Shown: positions 51,273 through 60,022 of the stretch, one piece after another
Numbering within the stretch: the first letter of the stretch is position 1
Layout: the number at the start of each line of letters is the position of its first letter
Assembly (NCBI RefSeq): GCF_025137375.1
Contig: NZ_CP073720.1
Span: 9,944,501-10,008,500 of the forward strand
Reading direction: 5' to 3'
From: Dactylosporangium fulvum
GTDB lineage: Bacteria; Actinomycetota; Actinomycetes; Mycobacteriales; Micromonosporaceae
DNA: 64,000 bases
Notes under the pieces: model-generated
The model's input: the letters and a program-made list of their open reading frames with translations, nothing else
Database searches by the model: none
Told to the model about the DNA's origin: nothing
Made by a program: the position numbers and the translations under genes

Positions 51273-52235
51273 ATGCGGGTCCGGATCGCCGTCCTCACCG
51301 CCGCAACGGTGGTGCTGGCCGTCGGCGCGGCCGTCTACGTCCGGTCCGCCGCCGGGCGCGACGCCGGCGCGGCGCCCCGGTTCGAGCAGGTGTCGCTGAC
51401 GCCGGGGCCGCGGCTGCTGACCGTCACCGACCGGCACGTCGCGGTGGTCGCGGCCGACAACCCGGGCGGTGCCCGCACCGTCTCGGCGGTGGAGTGCGTG
51501 CGGGCGTACGCCGCCGCCGGCACCGGGATCTGCCTGCGGCAGAAGACGCCCTGGGCGTACCAGGCCGTCGTCCTCGACACGCAGTTGCACGACCGGCAGG
51601 CGATCGACATCCCGGGCCTGCCGAACCGGGCGCGGGTCTCGGCGTCGGGCCGCATGCTGGCGTGGACGACCTTCGTCGGCGGGGACTCCTACACCAGCAG
51701 CGGATTCTCCACCCGTACCGGCATCCTGGACACCGCCACCGGCGCGCTGGTGTCCACATTGGAGGACTTCGCCGTCACCCGCGACGGACGGCCCTACCGC
51801 TCGGTGGACGTGAACTTCTGGGGCGTCACGTTCACGGCCGACGACAACGTCTTCTACGCCACGATGTCCACCGCCGGCCACCGGTACCTCGTGCGCGGCG
51901 ACTTCGCGGCGCGGACGGTGGAGACGTTGCGGGACAACGTCGAGTGCCCGTCCCTCTCCCCGGACGGCACCCGGCTGGCGTTCAAACAGGCGGTCGACGG
52001 CGACCCCCTGCGCGGCTGGCACCTGTCGGTCCTCGACCTGGCGTCGATGCGGGTCACCCCGACCGCGGAGGCCACGAGCGTCGACGACCAGGCCGCATGG
52101 CTCTCGGACACCGACCTCGCCTACACGTTGCGCCACGCCGACGGCCAGCCGGACATCTGGTCGGTGCGGGCCGACGGCACCGGCGCCCCGCGCCTGCTCG
52201 TGCCCGGCGCCGAGTCCCCTTCGCCGCTCGCCTGA
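51273..52235 (+). CDS. TolB/WD40-like exported protein
   Basis: A 320-residue protein with an N-terminal membrane anchor or signal (VRIAVLTAATVVLAVGAAVY) and a beta-propeller body. TolB-like repeats include ECPSLSPDGTRLAFKQAVDG, DDQAAWLSDTDLAYTLRHAD and GQPDIWSVRADGTGAPRLLV. Two Cys (AVECVRAYAAAGTGICLRQK) may form a disulfide. It is probably a surface-exposed binding protein of unknown partner. The ATG at 51273 is taken; a GTG three codons earlier is also in frame. Confidence 0.83.
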   Translation: MRVRIAVLTAATVVLAVGAAVYVRSAAGRDAGAAPRFEQVSLTPGPRLLTVTDRHVAVVAADNPGGARTVSAVECVRAYAAAGTGICLRQKTPWAYQAVVLDTQLHDRQAIDIPGLPNRARVSASGRMLAWTTFVGGDSYTSSGFSTRTGILDTATGALVSTLEDFAVTRDGRPYRSVDVNFWGVTFTADDNVFYATMSTAGHRYLVRGDFAARTVETLRDNVECPSLSPDGTRLAFKQAVDGDPLRGWHLSVLDLASMRVTPTAEATSVDDQAAWLSDTDLAYTLRHADGQPDIWSVRADGTGAPRLLVPGAESPSPLA

Positions 52236-52289
52236 GACGGCGAAGACCCGGAGGTCCTGGAGGTTGTCCTCACCGACGAGGCACCCGGC

Positions 52290-53156
52290 TCAGAACCCGG
52301 CCATACCCAGCAACACGTCCGTCGCCGGCGCGACCGACGCGGACGCCGGAAGGGCGACGGCGACCCGCCACACGGGTTGGTCGGCGACGGCCAGCGGCAC
52401 GGCCCGCAGTCCCTCGGCCTGGGACTTGCGGGCCACCGGCGCCGGGACCAGCGCCACGCCGAGGTCCTGCCGGACGAAGTCGAGCAGCGTGTGGACGTCG
52501 TTCACCTCGACGGCCACCTGGCGCTCCACCCCGGCGCGGGCGAAGACCTGGTTGCTCACCTGCCGCGCACCCCAGTCGGCGGTGAAGTCCACGAAGTTCT
52601 CGTCCCGGAGGTCCTCGACGGACCGCCGCACGGGACGGTCGGGGTGGGACAGCAACAGCATCGGCTCGGCGGCGAGCTCTCGCAGGCGCACACCCTCGGG
52701 CGGCGGACCGCTCGGTGCGACGAAGCCCACGTTGAGCTGGCCGAGGCGGACCTGCTCGATGATCCGGGCGGTGCCCGCGTACCGCAGGCGGATCTCGACG
52801 CCGGGATGCGCGCGGTGGAAGCGGGCCAGCAGCGGCGGCAGGTCGACCACGCCCAGGCACTGTTCGGAGCCGACACCCAGCCGACCGCGCAGCAGCCCGT
52901 TGACGGCGGCGACCGCGTCACGGGCGGCGGCGACGCTGGCGAGGGTGCGGTTGGCCTCCAGCAGCAGCGCGCGGCCCGCCTCGGTCAGCTCGACGCGGCG
53001 GGTGCTGCGGACGAACAGCTCGGCGCCGAGCTCCCGCTCCAGGGTGCGGATCGACGCGGACAGCCCGGACTGCGCCACCCGCATGCGTTCCGCCGCGCGC
53101 GTAAAGTGCCGCTCCTCGGCGACGGCGACGAAATACTCCAGGTGCCGCAGTTCCAT
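52290..53156 (-). CDS. LysR-family regulator
   Basis: A 288-residue transcription factor. The N-terminal HTH reads MELRHLEYFVAVAEERHFTR, AAERMRVAQSGLSASIRTLE and RELGAELFVRSTRRVELTEA. The co-inducer-binding domain (about residues 90-288) has LGVGSEQCLGVVDLPPLLAR and VNDVHTLLDFVRQDLGVALV. It is divergent from an aldo/keto reductase gene with a candidate box in the 79-base gap, so it most likely controls that gene and itself. Confidence 0.94.
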   Translation of the reverse strand: MELRHLEYFVAVAEERHFTRAAERMRVAQSGLSASIRTLERELGAELFVRSTRRVELTEAGRALLLEANRTLASVAAARDAVAAVNGLLRGRLGVGSEQCLGVVDLPPLLARFHRAHPGVEIRLRYAGTARIIEQVRLGQLNVGFVAPSGPPPEGVRLRELAAEPMLLLSHPDRPVRRSVEDLRDENFVDFTADWGARQVSNQVFARAGVERQVAVEVNDVHTLLDFVRQDLGVALVPAPVARKSQAEGLRAVPLAVADQPVWRVAVALPASASVAPATDVLLGMAGF

Positions 53157-53160
53157 GACT

Positions 53161-53177
53161 CAGCACTCTAGCTGCTG
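53161..53177. promoter_or_regulatory. Candidate LysR box
   Basis: CAGCA-N7-TGCTG, nested in the wider inverted pair CTCAG/CTGAG, lies in the gap between the divergent LysR and reductase genes. The size suits a LysR half-site pair; binding is inferred. Confidence 0.45.
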
Positions 53178-53235
53178 AATCTGAGCGGTTTCTGCTGTTG
53201 GACGGCCGGCCGCCGGGTGAGCGAGGGTGGAGCAC

Positions 53236-54261
53236 GTGACCTATATCGCCGATCCTGACCGCTACCGGTCCATGGAATACCGCCGCACCGGGCGCAGCGG
53301 TCTGCGCCTGCCCGCCGTCTCGCTGGGGTTGTGGCACAACTTCGGCCACGACCGGCCGCTCGACGACCATCGCGCCGTGGTCCGGCGCGCGTTCGACCTG
53401 GGCATCACCCACTTCGACCTGGCCAACAACTACGGCCCGCCGTACGGCTCCGCGGAGGAGAACTTCGGCCGGCTCATCGCGAGCGACCTCGGGCCGTACC
53501 GTGACGAGCTGATCATCTCGTCCAAGGCCGGCTACGACATGTGGCCGGGCCCGTACGGCGTGGGGGGCTCGCGGAAGTACCTCACCGCCTCGCTGGACCA
53601 GTCGCTGCGGCGGATGGGCCTGGAATACGTCGACATCTTCTACTCGCACCGGTTCGACCCGGAGACGCCGCTGGAAGAGACGATGGGCGCGCTGGACGCC
53701 GCGGTCCGCCAGGGCAAGGCGCTCTACGTCGGCATCTCCTCGTACTCGCCGGAGAAGACCGCCGAGGCCGCTTCGCTGCTGCGGCAGATGGGCACGCCGC
53801 TGCTGATCCACCAGCCGTCGTACTCGATGCTCAACCGCTGGATCGAGGACGGCCTCCTCGACGTGCTCGGGCGCGAGGGCGTCGGCGCCATCACGTTCTC
53901 CCCGCTGGCCCAGGGCATGCTGACCGACCGCTACCTCAACGGCGTGCCGACCGGTTCGCGCGCCAGCGAGAACACCTCGCTGAGGCCCGACTGGCTGACC
54001 GAGGAGAACCTCGGCAAGATCCGGGCGCTGAACGACATCGCCGCCCGCCGCGGCCAGTCGCTGGCCCAGATGGCGCTGGCCTGGACGCTGCGCGACCCGC
54101 GGGTGACCTCGACGCTCATCGGGGTGAGCAGCGTGCGGCAACTGGAGGACAACGTCGCGGCATTGGACAACCTGTCGTTCTCGGCCGAGGAACTGGCGGA
54201 GATCGACAAGTACGCGACCGAGTCGGGCATCAACCTCTGGGCCCGGTCCAGCGCGTCCTGA
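53236..54261 (+). CDS. Aldo/keto reductase, L-glyceraldehyde-3-phosphate reductase type
   Basis: A 341-residue NADPH-dependent TIM-barrel reductase of the YghZ/AKR14 group. The start VTYIADPDRYRSMEYRRTGR, followed by LRLPAVSLGLWHNFG, aligns with the group's N-terminus, so the GTG at 53236 is preferred over that at 53227. The catalytic tetrad is visible: Asp in THFDLANNYG, Tyr in the same motif, Lys in IISSKAGYDMW and His in IFYSHRFDP. The NADPH-site end is TLIGVSSVRQLEDNVAAL. Probable substrates are glyceraldehyde-3-phosphate or methylglyoxal. The divergent LysR regulator probably controls it. Confidence 0.93.
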   Translation: MTYIADPDRYRSMEYRRTGRSGLRLPAVSLGLWHNFGHDRPLDDHRAVVRRAFDLGITHFDLANNYGPPYGSAEENFGRLIASDLGPYRDELIISSKAGYDMWPGPYGVGGSRKYLTASLDQSLRRMGLEYVDIFYSHRFDPETPLEETMGALDAAVRQGKALYVGISSYSPEKTAEAASLLRQMGTPLLIHQPSYSMLNRWIEDGLLDVLGREGVGAITFSPLAQGMLTDRYLNGVPTGSRASENTSLRPDWLTEENLGKIRALNDIAARRGQSLAQMALAWTLRDPRVTSTLIGVSSVRQLEDNVAALDNLSFSAEELAEIDKYATESGINLWARSSAS

Positions 54262-54386
54262 GCACATCGACGGCGGCGACCTGGTCAGCGCCGCCTGGAG
54301 CGCGCGGCCGGTGCGCAGGCCGCGCACCAGGTGGAGAAGCTGTTCGCCCACGAACGGCGGGGCGTGGCCTGGCGCGCGGTGGCCGC

Positions 54387-54507
54387 ATGGCCGAGGGGCT
54401 GTTGTCGATCCACGTGCTGGCGGCGATCGTCGCCATCGGGCCCGTGACGGTCGCCGCCAGCATGTTCCCGGCCGTGGTACGGCGTGACGACCGGCCCGTG
54501 ACCGCGT
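54387..54507 (+). pseudogene. N-terminal scrap of a membrane protein
   Basis: MAEGLLSIHVLAAIVAIGPV, then TVAASMFPAVVRRDD, reads like the first helix of a DUF2269-type or similar integral membrane protein. The frame then runs into the 3' end of the convergent argS gene and loses similarity, so only about 40 codons remain. The 120 bases before it have no recognisable gene. Confidence 0.5.
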
Positions 54508-56187
54508 CTACATGCGGTCGGGTGCGGCGATGCCGAGCAGACCGAGGCCGGTCCGCAGGACCCGGGCGGTGAGGTCGCACAGGACGAGCCGGCCGGCGCG
54601 CACCGGCTCCTCGGCCTTCAACACCGGGCACTTGGAGTAGAACGCGGTGAAGGTGGTCGCCAGGCCGTACAGGTAACCGGCGAGCTGGTGGAACTCGAAC
54701 GACTCGGCGACCTGGTCGACGACGACCGGGAACGTGAGCAACTCGATCGCCAGGGCGTGCTCGGCCGGGTGTTCGACCGTGACGGGGCTGCCGTCGCGAA
54801 TGGGAGTGGCGTCGCCCCGCTGGAAGATCGAGCGGACGCGGGCGTGTGCGTATTGCAGGTACACCGACGTATTGCCGTTCAGCGCCAGCATCCGGTCGAA
54901 GTCGAAGACGTAGTCCTTGACCCTGTCGTTCGACAGGTCGGCGTACTTCACCGCGCCGATCGCCACCGCCGCGGCGACCTCCTCGTTGCCGACCAGGGCC
55001 GCGGCGCGCTCGACCGCCTCGTCCAGCAGGTCCGCCAGCTTGACGGTGCCGCCCTTTCTGCTGGCCAGCATCTTGCCGTCGGCTCCGAGCACCGAGCCGA
55101 ACCCGACCTGCGCGGCGCGCACCGGCGGGGTGAGCCAGCCGGCCTGGGCCGCGACCGCGAACACCATGTCGAGGTGCTGGCGCTGGGGCAGCCCGACGAC
55201 GTAGAGCAGCCGGGTCGCCCCCAGTGCGCCGACGCGGTGCCGGATGGCGGCCAGATCCGTTGCGGCGTAACCGTATCCGCCATCGCTCTTGCGGATGATG
55301 AGCGGCAGCGGCGCACCGTCACGACCGGTGAACCCGGGCGGGAACACGCACTGCGCGCCGTCACTCGTCCGCAGCAGGCCCAACTGCTCCAGGTCGGCCA
55401 CGACGCCGTCCAGCCGGTCGTTGTAGAAGCTCTCGCCGACGAAGTCGGTTTCCCGGAGCCGGACGTCGAGGCGGTCGTAGAGGCTCATGAGGTACTGCTG
55501 GGAAAGGCTTATCAGCCGGTGCCACAGGCGCATCGTGGCCTCGTCGCCGGCCTGGAGCAGGACGACCCGCTGCCGCGAGCGCTGCCGGAACGCCGCATCG
55601 GCGTCGAACTTCCGCCGGGCGGCGGGATAGAACTCGCCGACCGCGGTGAGGTCGGCGTGGCTCTCGTCGAGGTCGACGAGATGTTCGAGGAGCATGCCGA
55701 ACGGGGTGCCCCAGTCGCCGAGGTGGTTCTGCCGGACGACCCGGTGACCGAGCCACTCCAGCAGCCGGACCGCGGCGTCGCCGATGACGATCGAGCGCAG
55801 ATGCCCGACGTGCATCTCCTTGGCGGCGTTCGGCGCGGCGTAGTCCACGACGACGGTCTCAGGCTCCACAGTGGACACCCCGAGCCGCTCGTCGGCGGCC
55901 ATCGCACCGACCATCCGCCCGAGCACGCCGTCGGCGACGGTGAGGTTGATGAAGCCGGGGCCGGCGATGGCGATCTCGTCGCACAGGTCGTCGAGGTCGG
56001 CGTGCGCGAGCACCTTGGCCGCAAGCGCTCTCGGGTCGCTTCCCGTCCGCCGCGCCAGCCCGAGCGCGGCGTTGGACTGAAAGTCGGCGTGGCCGGATCG
56101 CTGGACGGCAGGGTCGACGTGCCCTTCGACCACAAGGGCAAACGCGGTCGCCAGTCTGCTGCGCAGCAGCTGCTCGATGCCTGCCAT
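54508..56187 (-). CDS. argS: Arginine-tRNA ligase
   Basis: Charges tRNA-Arg with arginine. The 559-residue protein is full-length and class I: an N-terminal Add1-like domain (HADFQSNAALGLARRTGSDP), the HIGH-type motif AAPNAAKEMHVGHLRS, the KMSKS-region variant GKMLASRKGGTVKLADLL and a C-terminal DALR anticodon-binding domain (VYLQYAHARVRSIFQRGDAT to RVLRTGLGLLGI). The sequence resembles the shorter ArgS type. A genome may hold a second argS, which cannot be checked here. The tRNA-Arg(ACG) gene lies 2 kb away. Confidence 0.95.
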   Translation of the reverse strand: MAGIEQLLRSRLATAFALVVEGHVDPAVQRSGHADFQSNAALGLARRTGSDPRALAAKVLAHADLDDLCDEIAIAGPGFINLTVADGVLGRMVGAMAADERLGVSTVEPETVVVDYAAPNAAKEMHVGHLRSIVIGDAAVRLLEWLGHRVVRQNHLGDWGTPFGMLLEHLVDLDESHADLTAVGEFYPAARRKFDADAAFRQRSRQRVVLLQAGDEATMRLWHRLISLSQQYLMSLYDRLDVRLRETDFVGESFYNDRLDGVVADLEQLGLLRTSDGAQCVFPPGFTGRDGAPLPLIIRKSDGGYGYAATDLAAIRHRVGALGATRLLYVVGLPQRQHLDMVFAVAAQAGWLTPPVRAAQVGFGSVLGADGKMLASRKGGTVKLADLLDEAVERAAALVGNEEVAAAVAIGAVKYADLSNDRVKDYVFDFDRMLALNGNTSVYLQYAHARVRSIFQRGDATPIRDGSPVTVEHPAEHALAIELLTFPVVVDQVAESFEFHQLAGYLYGLATTFTAFYSKCPVLKAEEPVRAGRLVLCDLTARVLRTGLGLLGIAAPDRM

Positions 56188-56246
56188 GCATCAGTACGAT
56201 ACGACGCCGCCGGGTGCCTGACCTCCGATTTTCCGGCCGGACCGGG

Positions 56247-57983
56247 TCAACGACGGCGGTAGTGGCGGATCGCCCGGGCGGCAAGGAGTTCGGTGCTGCG
56301 AGCGGCGTTGACGGCGCCGAGCAGCGGGGTGACGCCGGGGAGCACGCGCCTGGCCAGGCGGGCCGTTGCGGCCTGGAGGAGGCCGGCGCCGAGCATTCTG
56401 GCAAACGGGGCCGACAGGCGACTCACGCCGATGGCCCGGGTCGAGCGGCGGGTCGTCGCGGCCTGTTCGGCGGCACGGAGCGCGGCCTCGGCGGTCTCGA
56501 CGCTGCCGTGGACACGCTGAAGGACGAGCAGCTCGGCAGCGCGCCGGCGGTCGAGGGGATCGTGGCCGTGCACAGCCGCGAGGTGCAGGATGAGTTTGGC
56601 GTGGAGCCAGTTGACCCCGGCGGCCTCGATGAGCAACCCCAGCGGCCCGGCGACCCCGGCGGCGAACCCCTGGCGGCGGGCCCGCCGGACGAACTCGCGG
56701 ACGACCGCGCGGGAGAGGGCGTCCGGGCCCGCGGAGGGATAGGTGGCCGTGTACCACTCCACGCGCCGACGGGCAGCGGGCCCCAGACGCTCGACAGCGA
56801 CGAGGGCGAGCACCTCGGGCAGGTAGGCGGGGTTGACCCCCGACCACCGGTTCCCCTGCGGGCTCTGCGGCTGGGGCGGTGCCGTCCCGGTGACGACGGC
56901 TGCTTCCACCGCAGTGTCGGCAACGGCAGCGGTTTCCTGGACGGCGGTCTGCTCGACGGCGGATTCCTCGACGGCGGTCTGCTCGGCCGGCGTCCGCTCG
57001 GCGGGCGGTTCCTCAGTCGGCGGCTGCTCAGCCGGCGCTTCCACAACCGGCGGTTCCTCAACCGGCGCTGCCTTGGCGGCCTTTGTTGCTGCTGCTTTCT
57101 TGGTGGGTGCCTTCTTGGCGGGAGTGATCTTGACAGCCGGTTCGGCGCTGACGAGCAGCTCGAGTTGCTCGGTCGACGAGGGCGACGGCTCGGCAGCGGC
57201 CTTCTTCGCCACGGCCTTCTTCGGGGCAGTTTTCTTCGGAGTGACCTTCTTCGCGGCGGCCTTCTTGGCCGGTGCCTCCTTCGCCGCCTTTGCGGTGGCC
57301 CCCTTGGCGGATGCGTCCTTGGCCGGTGCGTCCTTCGCCGACGTCTTCTTTGCCGATGCCTTCTTTGCCGATGCCTTCTTGACCGGCACTTCCTCGGCCG
57401 AGGCCGGCACTTCCTCAACGGGGGCACTCGCGACCGCGGGCTCCTCCGCCGGGGCCGATTCAGCCGGGGCCGCCTTTGCTACAGGCGCCTTCACCGCGGG
57501 CACCTTCACCGGTTGGGCGGCATTCTCCGTCGCAGCCGTTGTCGGCGGTGATGCCTTCTTGGCCGGGGCCGCCTTCACCGGCTCCGCTTTCCCGGCCGGG
57601 GCCGCCTTCACCGCCGGCTCTGCTTTCTTGAATGGGGCTCCAGGAACGGCCCCGACTGCCGAGGCCGCCTTCTTTGCCGGCGTTTCCTTCACCACCGCCG
57701 GCTCGGTGGGGACCTCCTTCGGAGGGTCACTCGCACGAAAGGGTGAAGGCGGGGCAAAAGGGGCGACGGGAGGGGTACGCGGACGTGGAGGCACCTCCGG
57801 CACGCTCGCGGGTGGGGTCTCCTGCGGCGGCGGCTCGAAGCGCAGAGAGGTGTCACCGAGCGCCTTGGCATGCGGCCTCATCGCCGGGGGCGTGGTGGCC
57901 GACGGGCTCACAGGCGGTACAACATCCGCTTTTGGGGGTTTTTGAGCTTTTCGAGGCTGCGGCGGGGTAGCGTCCTCTCCCAT
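56247..57983 (-). CDS. Lys/Ala/Pro-rich protein with EcsC-like C-terminal domain
   Basis: A 578-residue protein in two parts. Residues 1-390 are low-complexity: a Pro-rich start and then a histone H1-like tract of repeated AKK and PAKK units (KKASAKKASAKKTSAKDAP, KKVTPKKTAPKKAVAKKAA). Next come Glu/Pro repeats (EEPPVVEAPAEQPPTEEPPA). The last 185 residues form a helical domain (AYLPEVLALVAVERLGPAAR, GVAGPLGLLIEAAGVNWLHA, KLILHLAAVHGHDPLDRRRA) that resembles the EcsC family. The basic tract could bind nucleic acid or polyphosphate, and the tail could associate with membranes. No function is known to me. Confidence 0.8.
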   Translation of the reverse strand: MGEDATPPQPRKAQKPPKADVVPPVSPSATTPPAMRPHAKALGDTSLRFEPPPQETPPASVPEVPPRPRTPPVAPFAPPSPFRASDPPKEVPTEPAVVKETPAKKAASAVGAVPGAPFKKAEPAVKAAPAGKAEPVKAAPAKKASPPTTAATENAAQPVKVPAVKAPVAKAAPAESAPAEEPAVASAPVEEVPASAEEVPVKKASAKKASAKKTSAKDAPAKDASAKGATAKAAKEAPAKKAAAKKVTPKKTAPKKAVAKKAAAEPSPSSTEQLELLVSAEPAVKITPAKKAPTKKAAATKAAKAAPVEEPPVVEAPAEQPPTEEPPAERTPAEQTAVEESAVEQTAVQETAAVADTAVEAAVVTGTAPPQPQSPQGNRWSGVNPAYLPEVLALVAVERLGPAARRRVEWYTATYPSAGPDALSRAVVREFVRRARRQGFAAGVAGPLGLLIEAAGVNWLHAKLILHLAAVHGHDPLDRRRAAELLVLQRVHGSVETAEAALRAAEQAATTRRSTRAIGVSRLSAPFARMLGAGLLQAATARLARRVLPGVTPLLGAVNAARSTELLAARAIRHYRRR

Positions 57984-58189
57984 CTACAAGAGCGTAATCG
58001 GGAATGCCGCCGCGCGCCGGATGTGACCGAGACCATCGCCAGAATGACGGTGGTCGGCATCACACTTGGCTAGGAGTGCAGCTCAGCGGGGCCATGGACG
58101 GGCATCGCACGCCGGGAGGATACCCACTTTGCCGGGGCCTCGGGCGGCCCTGTATCCTCGGACGGCGGCCACCGGCGACGGGGGCTGCT

Positions 58190-58280
58190 GGAGGCTTCGC
58201 CTAGTTCGGTCTATGGCGCCGCACTGCTAATGCGGTTTGGGTCTTAAAGCCCATCCCGGGTTCGAATCCCGGAGCCTCCG
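58190..58280 (+). tRNA. tRNA-Ser (anticodon GCT)
   Basis: A 91-nt class II tRNA. The acceptor GGAGGCT pairs with AGCCTCC and the discriminator is G. The anticodon loop CTGCTAA reads AGC/AGU codons. It has a long variable arm and T loop TTCGAAT. It lies 36 bases before tRNA-Arg in the same orientation. Confidence 0.96.
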
Positions 58281-58316
58281 CGCAAAACCCGGTGTGTACA
58301 CTGGGCCGAGCACCGA

Positions 58317-58389
58317 GCGCCCGTAGCTCAACGGATAGAGCATCTGACTACGGATCAGAAGGTTAGGGGTTCGAGTCCCTTCGGGCGCG
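58317..58389 (+). tRNA. tRNA-Arg (anticodon ACG)
   Basis: A 73-nt tRNA. The acceptor GCGCCCG pairs with CGGGCGC and the discriminator is G. The anticodon loop is CTACGGA, so A34 is the target of the TadA enzyme encoded at 13372. Its 3' half (58355-58389) also encodes, on the other strand, the last residues of the integrase. This marks it as the integration site. Confidence 0.97.
58345..58389. other. Probable attachment site core in tRNA-Arg
   Basis: The 3' half of tRNA-Arg is kept intact while the integrase gene ends inside it, the usual result of site-specific integration at a tRNA gene. The matching direct repeat (the other att site) was not found in the remaining 5.6 kb, so it lies outside the window or has decayed. 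Confidence 0.6.
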
Positions 58390-59896
58390 CAACATCAAGA
58401 GGCGGTTGACCTGCGGAAACGTGGGGAGACCGCTTCTTTGTTTCTGTCCCCTGTGGACGGTGGGTGTCACGTGGGTGCCGCTTGGGTGTCGTCACAGCGC
58501 GTGTTTCCAGCCCGCCGGGCAGGTCCTTGATCGCCGTTGTCGGGCCGGTCGATGCGGGCGCCCCGGTGGCCGGTCGGGACTGTGGTCGGTTGCGGCCGGC
58601 TTTCTCGCGGATCTTGTTGCGGGTGCGGCGGGCGGTGGTGACGACGAGTTTGGCGGTGGCGTTGGCGCAGCGCCGCTGAGCGACGGGTAGGACGCTGGTG
58701 TAGGTGTCGGCGGTGACGAGGATGCTGGAGTGGCCGAGCAGGTCTTGCAGGGTTTTGAGGTCGGCGCCGGCTTGGTGGGCGATGGACGCGGCGGTGTGGC
58801 GCAGGTCGTGCAGCCGGATCGGTGGGACGTCGACCCGGCTGAGGAGTTGGCGGAAGCGGCAGCTGACGTTGCTGGGGTGGATGGGTAGGCCGTCCATGCG
58901 GACGAAGACGTACCCGGAGTCCTGCCAGGGTTTGCCAGCTGCGCGGCGGCGGGTCCGTTTCTCGATTTGGCGGGCGCGGTGTTGCCGGAGGATCTGCAGG
59001 GTGTGTTCGTCGAGGGCGACGGCGCGGGTGCCGGCTGCGGTTTTGGGTGGGCCTTCGATGACCTGGTAGCCGGCGGTGGTGCGGTTGCGGATGATGTACA
59101 GGACGCTGCGGTCGAGGTCGATGTCGCTCCAGCGCAGTCCGCAGGCTTCGCCGCGGCGCAGGCCGCGTAGGCCGATGAGCCACCACAGGGCGTAGAGGCT
59201 GTCGTCGGTGACGGCGGTGAGGAATGTGGCGAGGTGCTCGGCGGTCCACACGGCGACGGCGGGGCGTTGCCCGGTGTGCTGCCAGTCGGTGACCTGGTCG
59301 TCGGTCCAGACTTTGGCGTGTGGGCGGCGGTAGCCGTGGACCTCGATGTGCCGGGCCGGGTTCGACTCGATCATGCCTTCGCGGACGGCGTGGTTGAGCG
59401 CCGCGCACAGTGTGGTGCGCAGGTGCTGCATCGCGGACGGGGACTGTGGCTGCCCTTTCCGGTTGGTGGTGTTGGCGATCTCGGCGAACCTGGCCCGTAG
59501 CAGTGGCCCGTCGAGATCGGCGAGGCGGAGGGTGCCGAGCCGGGGGAACAGGACCTGTTCGACGTCGCGGGTGTAGTGCAGCATGCTCGTGGGTCGCAGG
59601 TGGGTGCGGGTGGTCAGCCAGTACCGCAGCCACCGCTCGACCGTCCAGGACCGGGCGGTCCGTTCCTCACCGGTGCAGGCCAGCCACTCGTCACGGGCCC
59701 GTCGGGCGGCGGCCTGGGACGGGTAGCCGCCGCGGCGGACCCGTTCGGAGCGGCCGAGCAGGTTGCGGGCGGAGGCGTGGAAGCACCACGACCCGTGCGC
59801 CTGCTCCGTCAACCGCGGGCAGCGCTGTTCCAGCCGCCGACCGCCGCCGTCCCGGCACCCGCACCGCTTGAAGATCACACCCTTGCTTGACCGCAT
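58355..59896 (-). CDS. Tyrosine recombinase / phage-type integrase
   Basis: Site-specific integrase of an actinomycete integrative element, 513 residues. An N-terminal arm-binding and SAM-like domain (WTVERWLRYWLTTRTHLRPT) leads to the catalytic domain. Its residues are Arg in LRGLRRGEACGLRWSDID, His-x-x-Arg in IRLHDLRHTAASIAHQ, His in LQDLLGHSSILVTADTYT and the nucleophile Tyr in the same motif. After it comes a long basic low-complexity tail. The last codons (ARPKGLEPLTF) are encoded by the strand opposite tRNA-Arg. No excisionase, replication or transfer gene follows, so the element may be degraded. Confidence 0.94.
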   Translation of the reverse strand: MRSSKGVIFKRCGCRDGGGRRLEQRCPRLTEQAHGSWCFHASARNLLGRSERVRRGGYPSQAAARRARDEWLACTGEERTARSWTVERWLRYWLTTRTHLRPTSMLHYTRDVEQVLFPRLGTLRLADLDGPLLRARFAEIANTTNRKGQPQSPSAMQHLRTTLCAALNHAVREGMIESNPARHIEVHGYRRPHAKVWTDDQVTDWQHTGQRPAVAVWTAEHLATFLTAVTDDSLYALWWLIGLRGLRRGEACGLRWSDIDLDRSVLYIIRNRTTAGYQVIEGPPKTAAGTRAVALDEHTLQILRQHRARQIEKRTRRRAAGKPWQDSGYVFVRMDGLPIHPSNVSCRFRQLLSRVDVPPIRLHDLRHTAASIAHQAGADLKTLQDLLGHSSILVTADTYTSVLPVAQRRCANATAKLVVTTARRTRNKIREKAGRNRPQSRPATGAPASTGPTTAIKDLPGGLETRAVTTPKRHPRDTHRPQGTETKKRSPHVSAGQPPLDVARPKGLEPLTF

Positions 59897-60022
59897 GATC
59901 GCCTCCGCCTTCCATCAGCCTGTGGTTCGGATCAGCATGGCGTCGTCAGGAGGCGGTTGGCCGTCACCCGTGAGAGCAACACGGCTCCGCGGCCTGTGGG
60001 TGTCGCCGAGCGGGTGGCTGAT

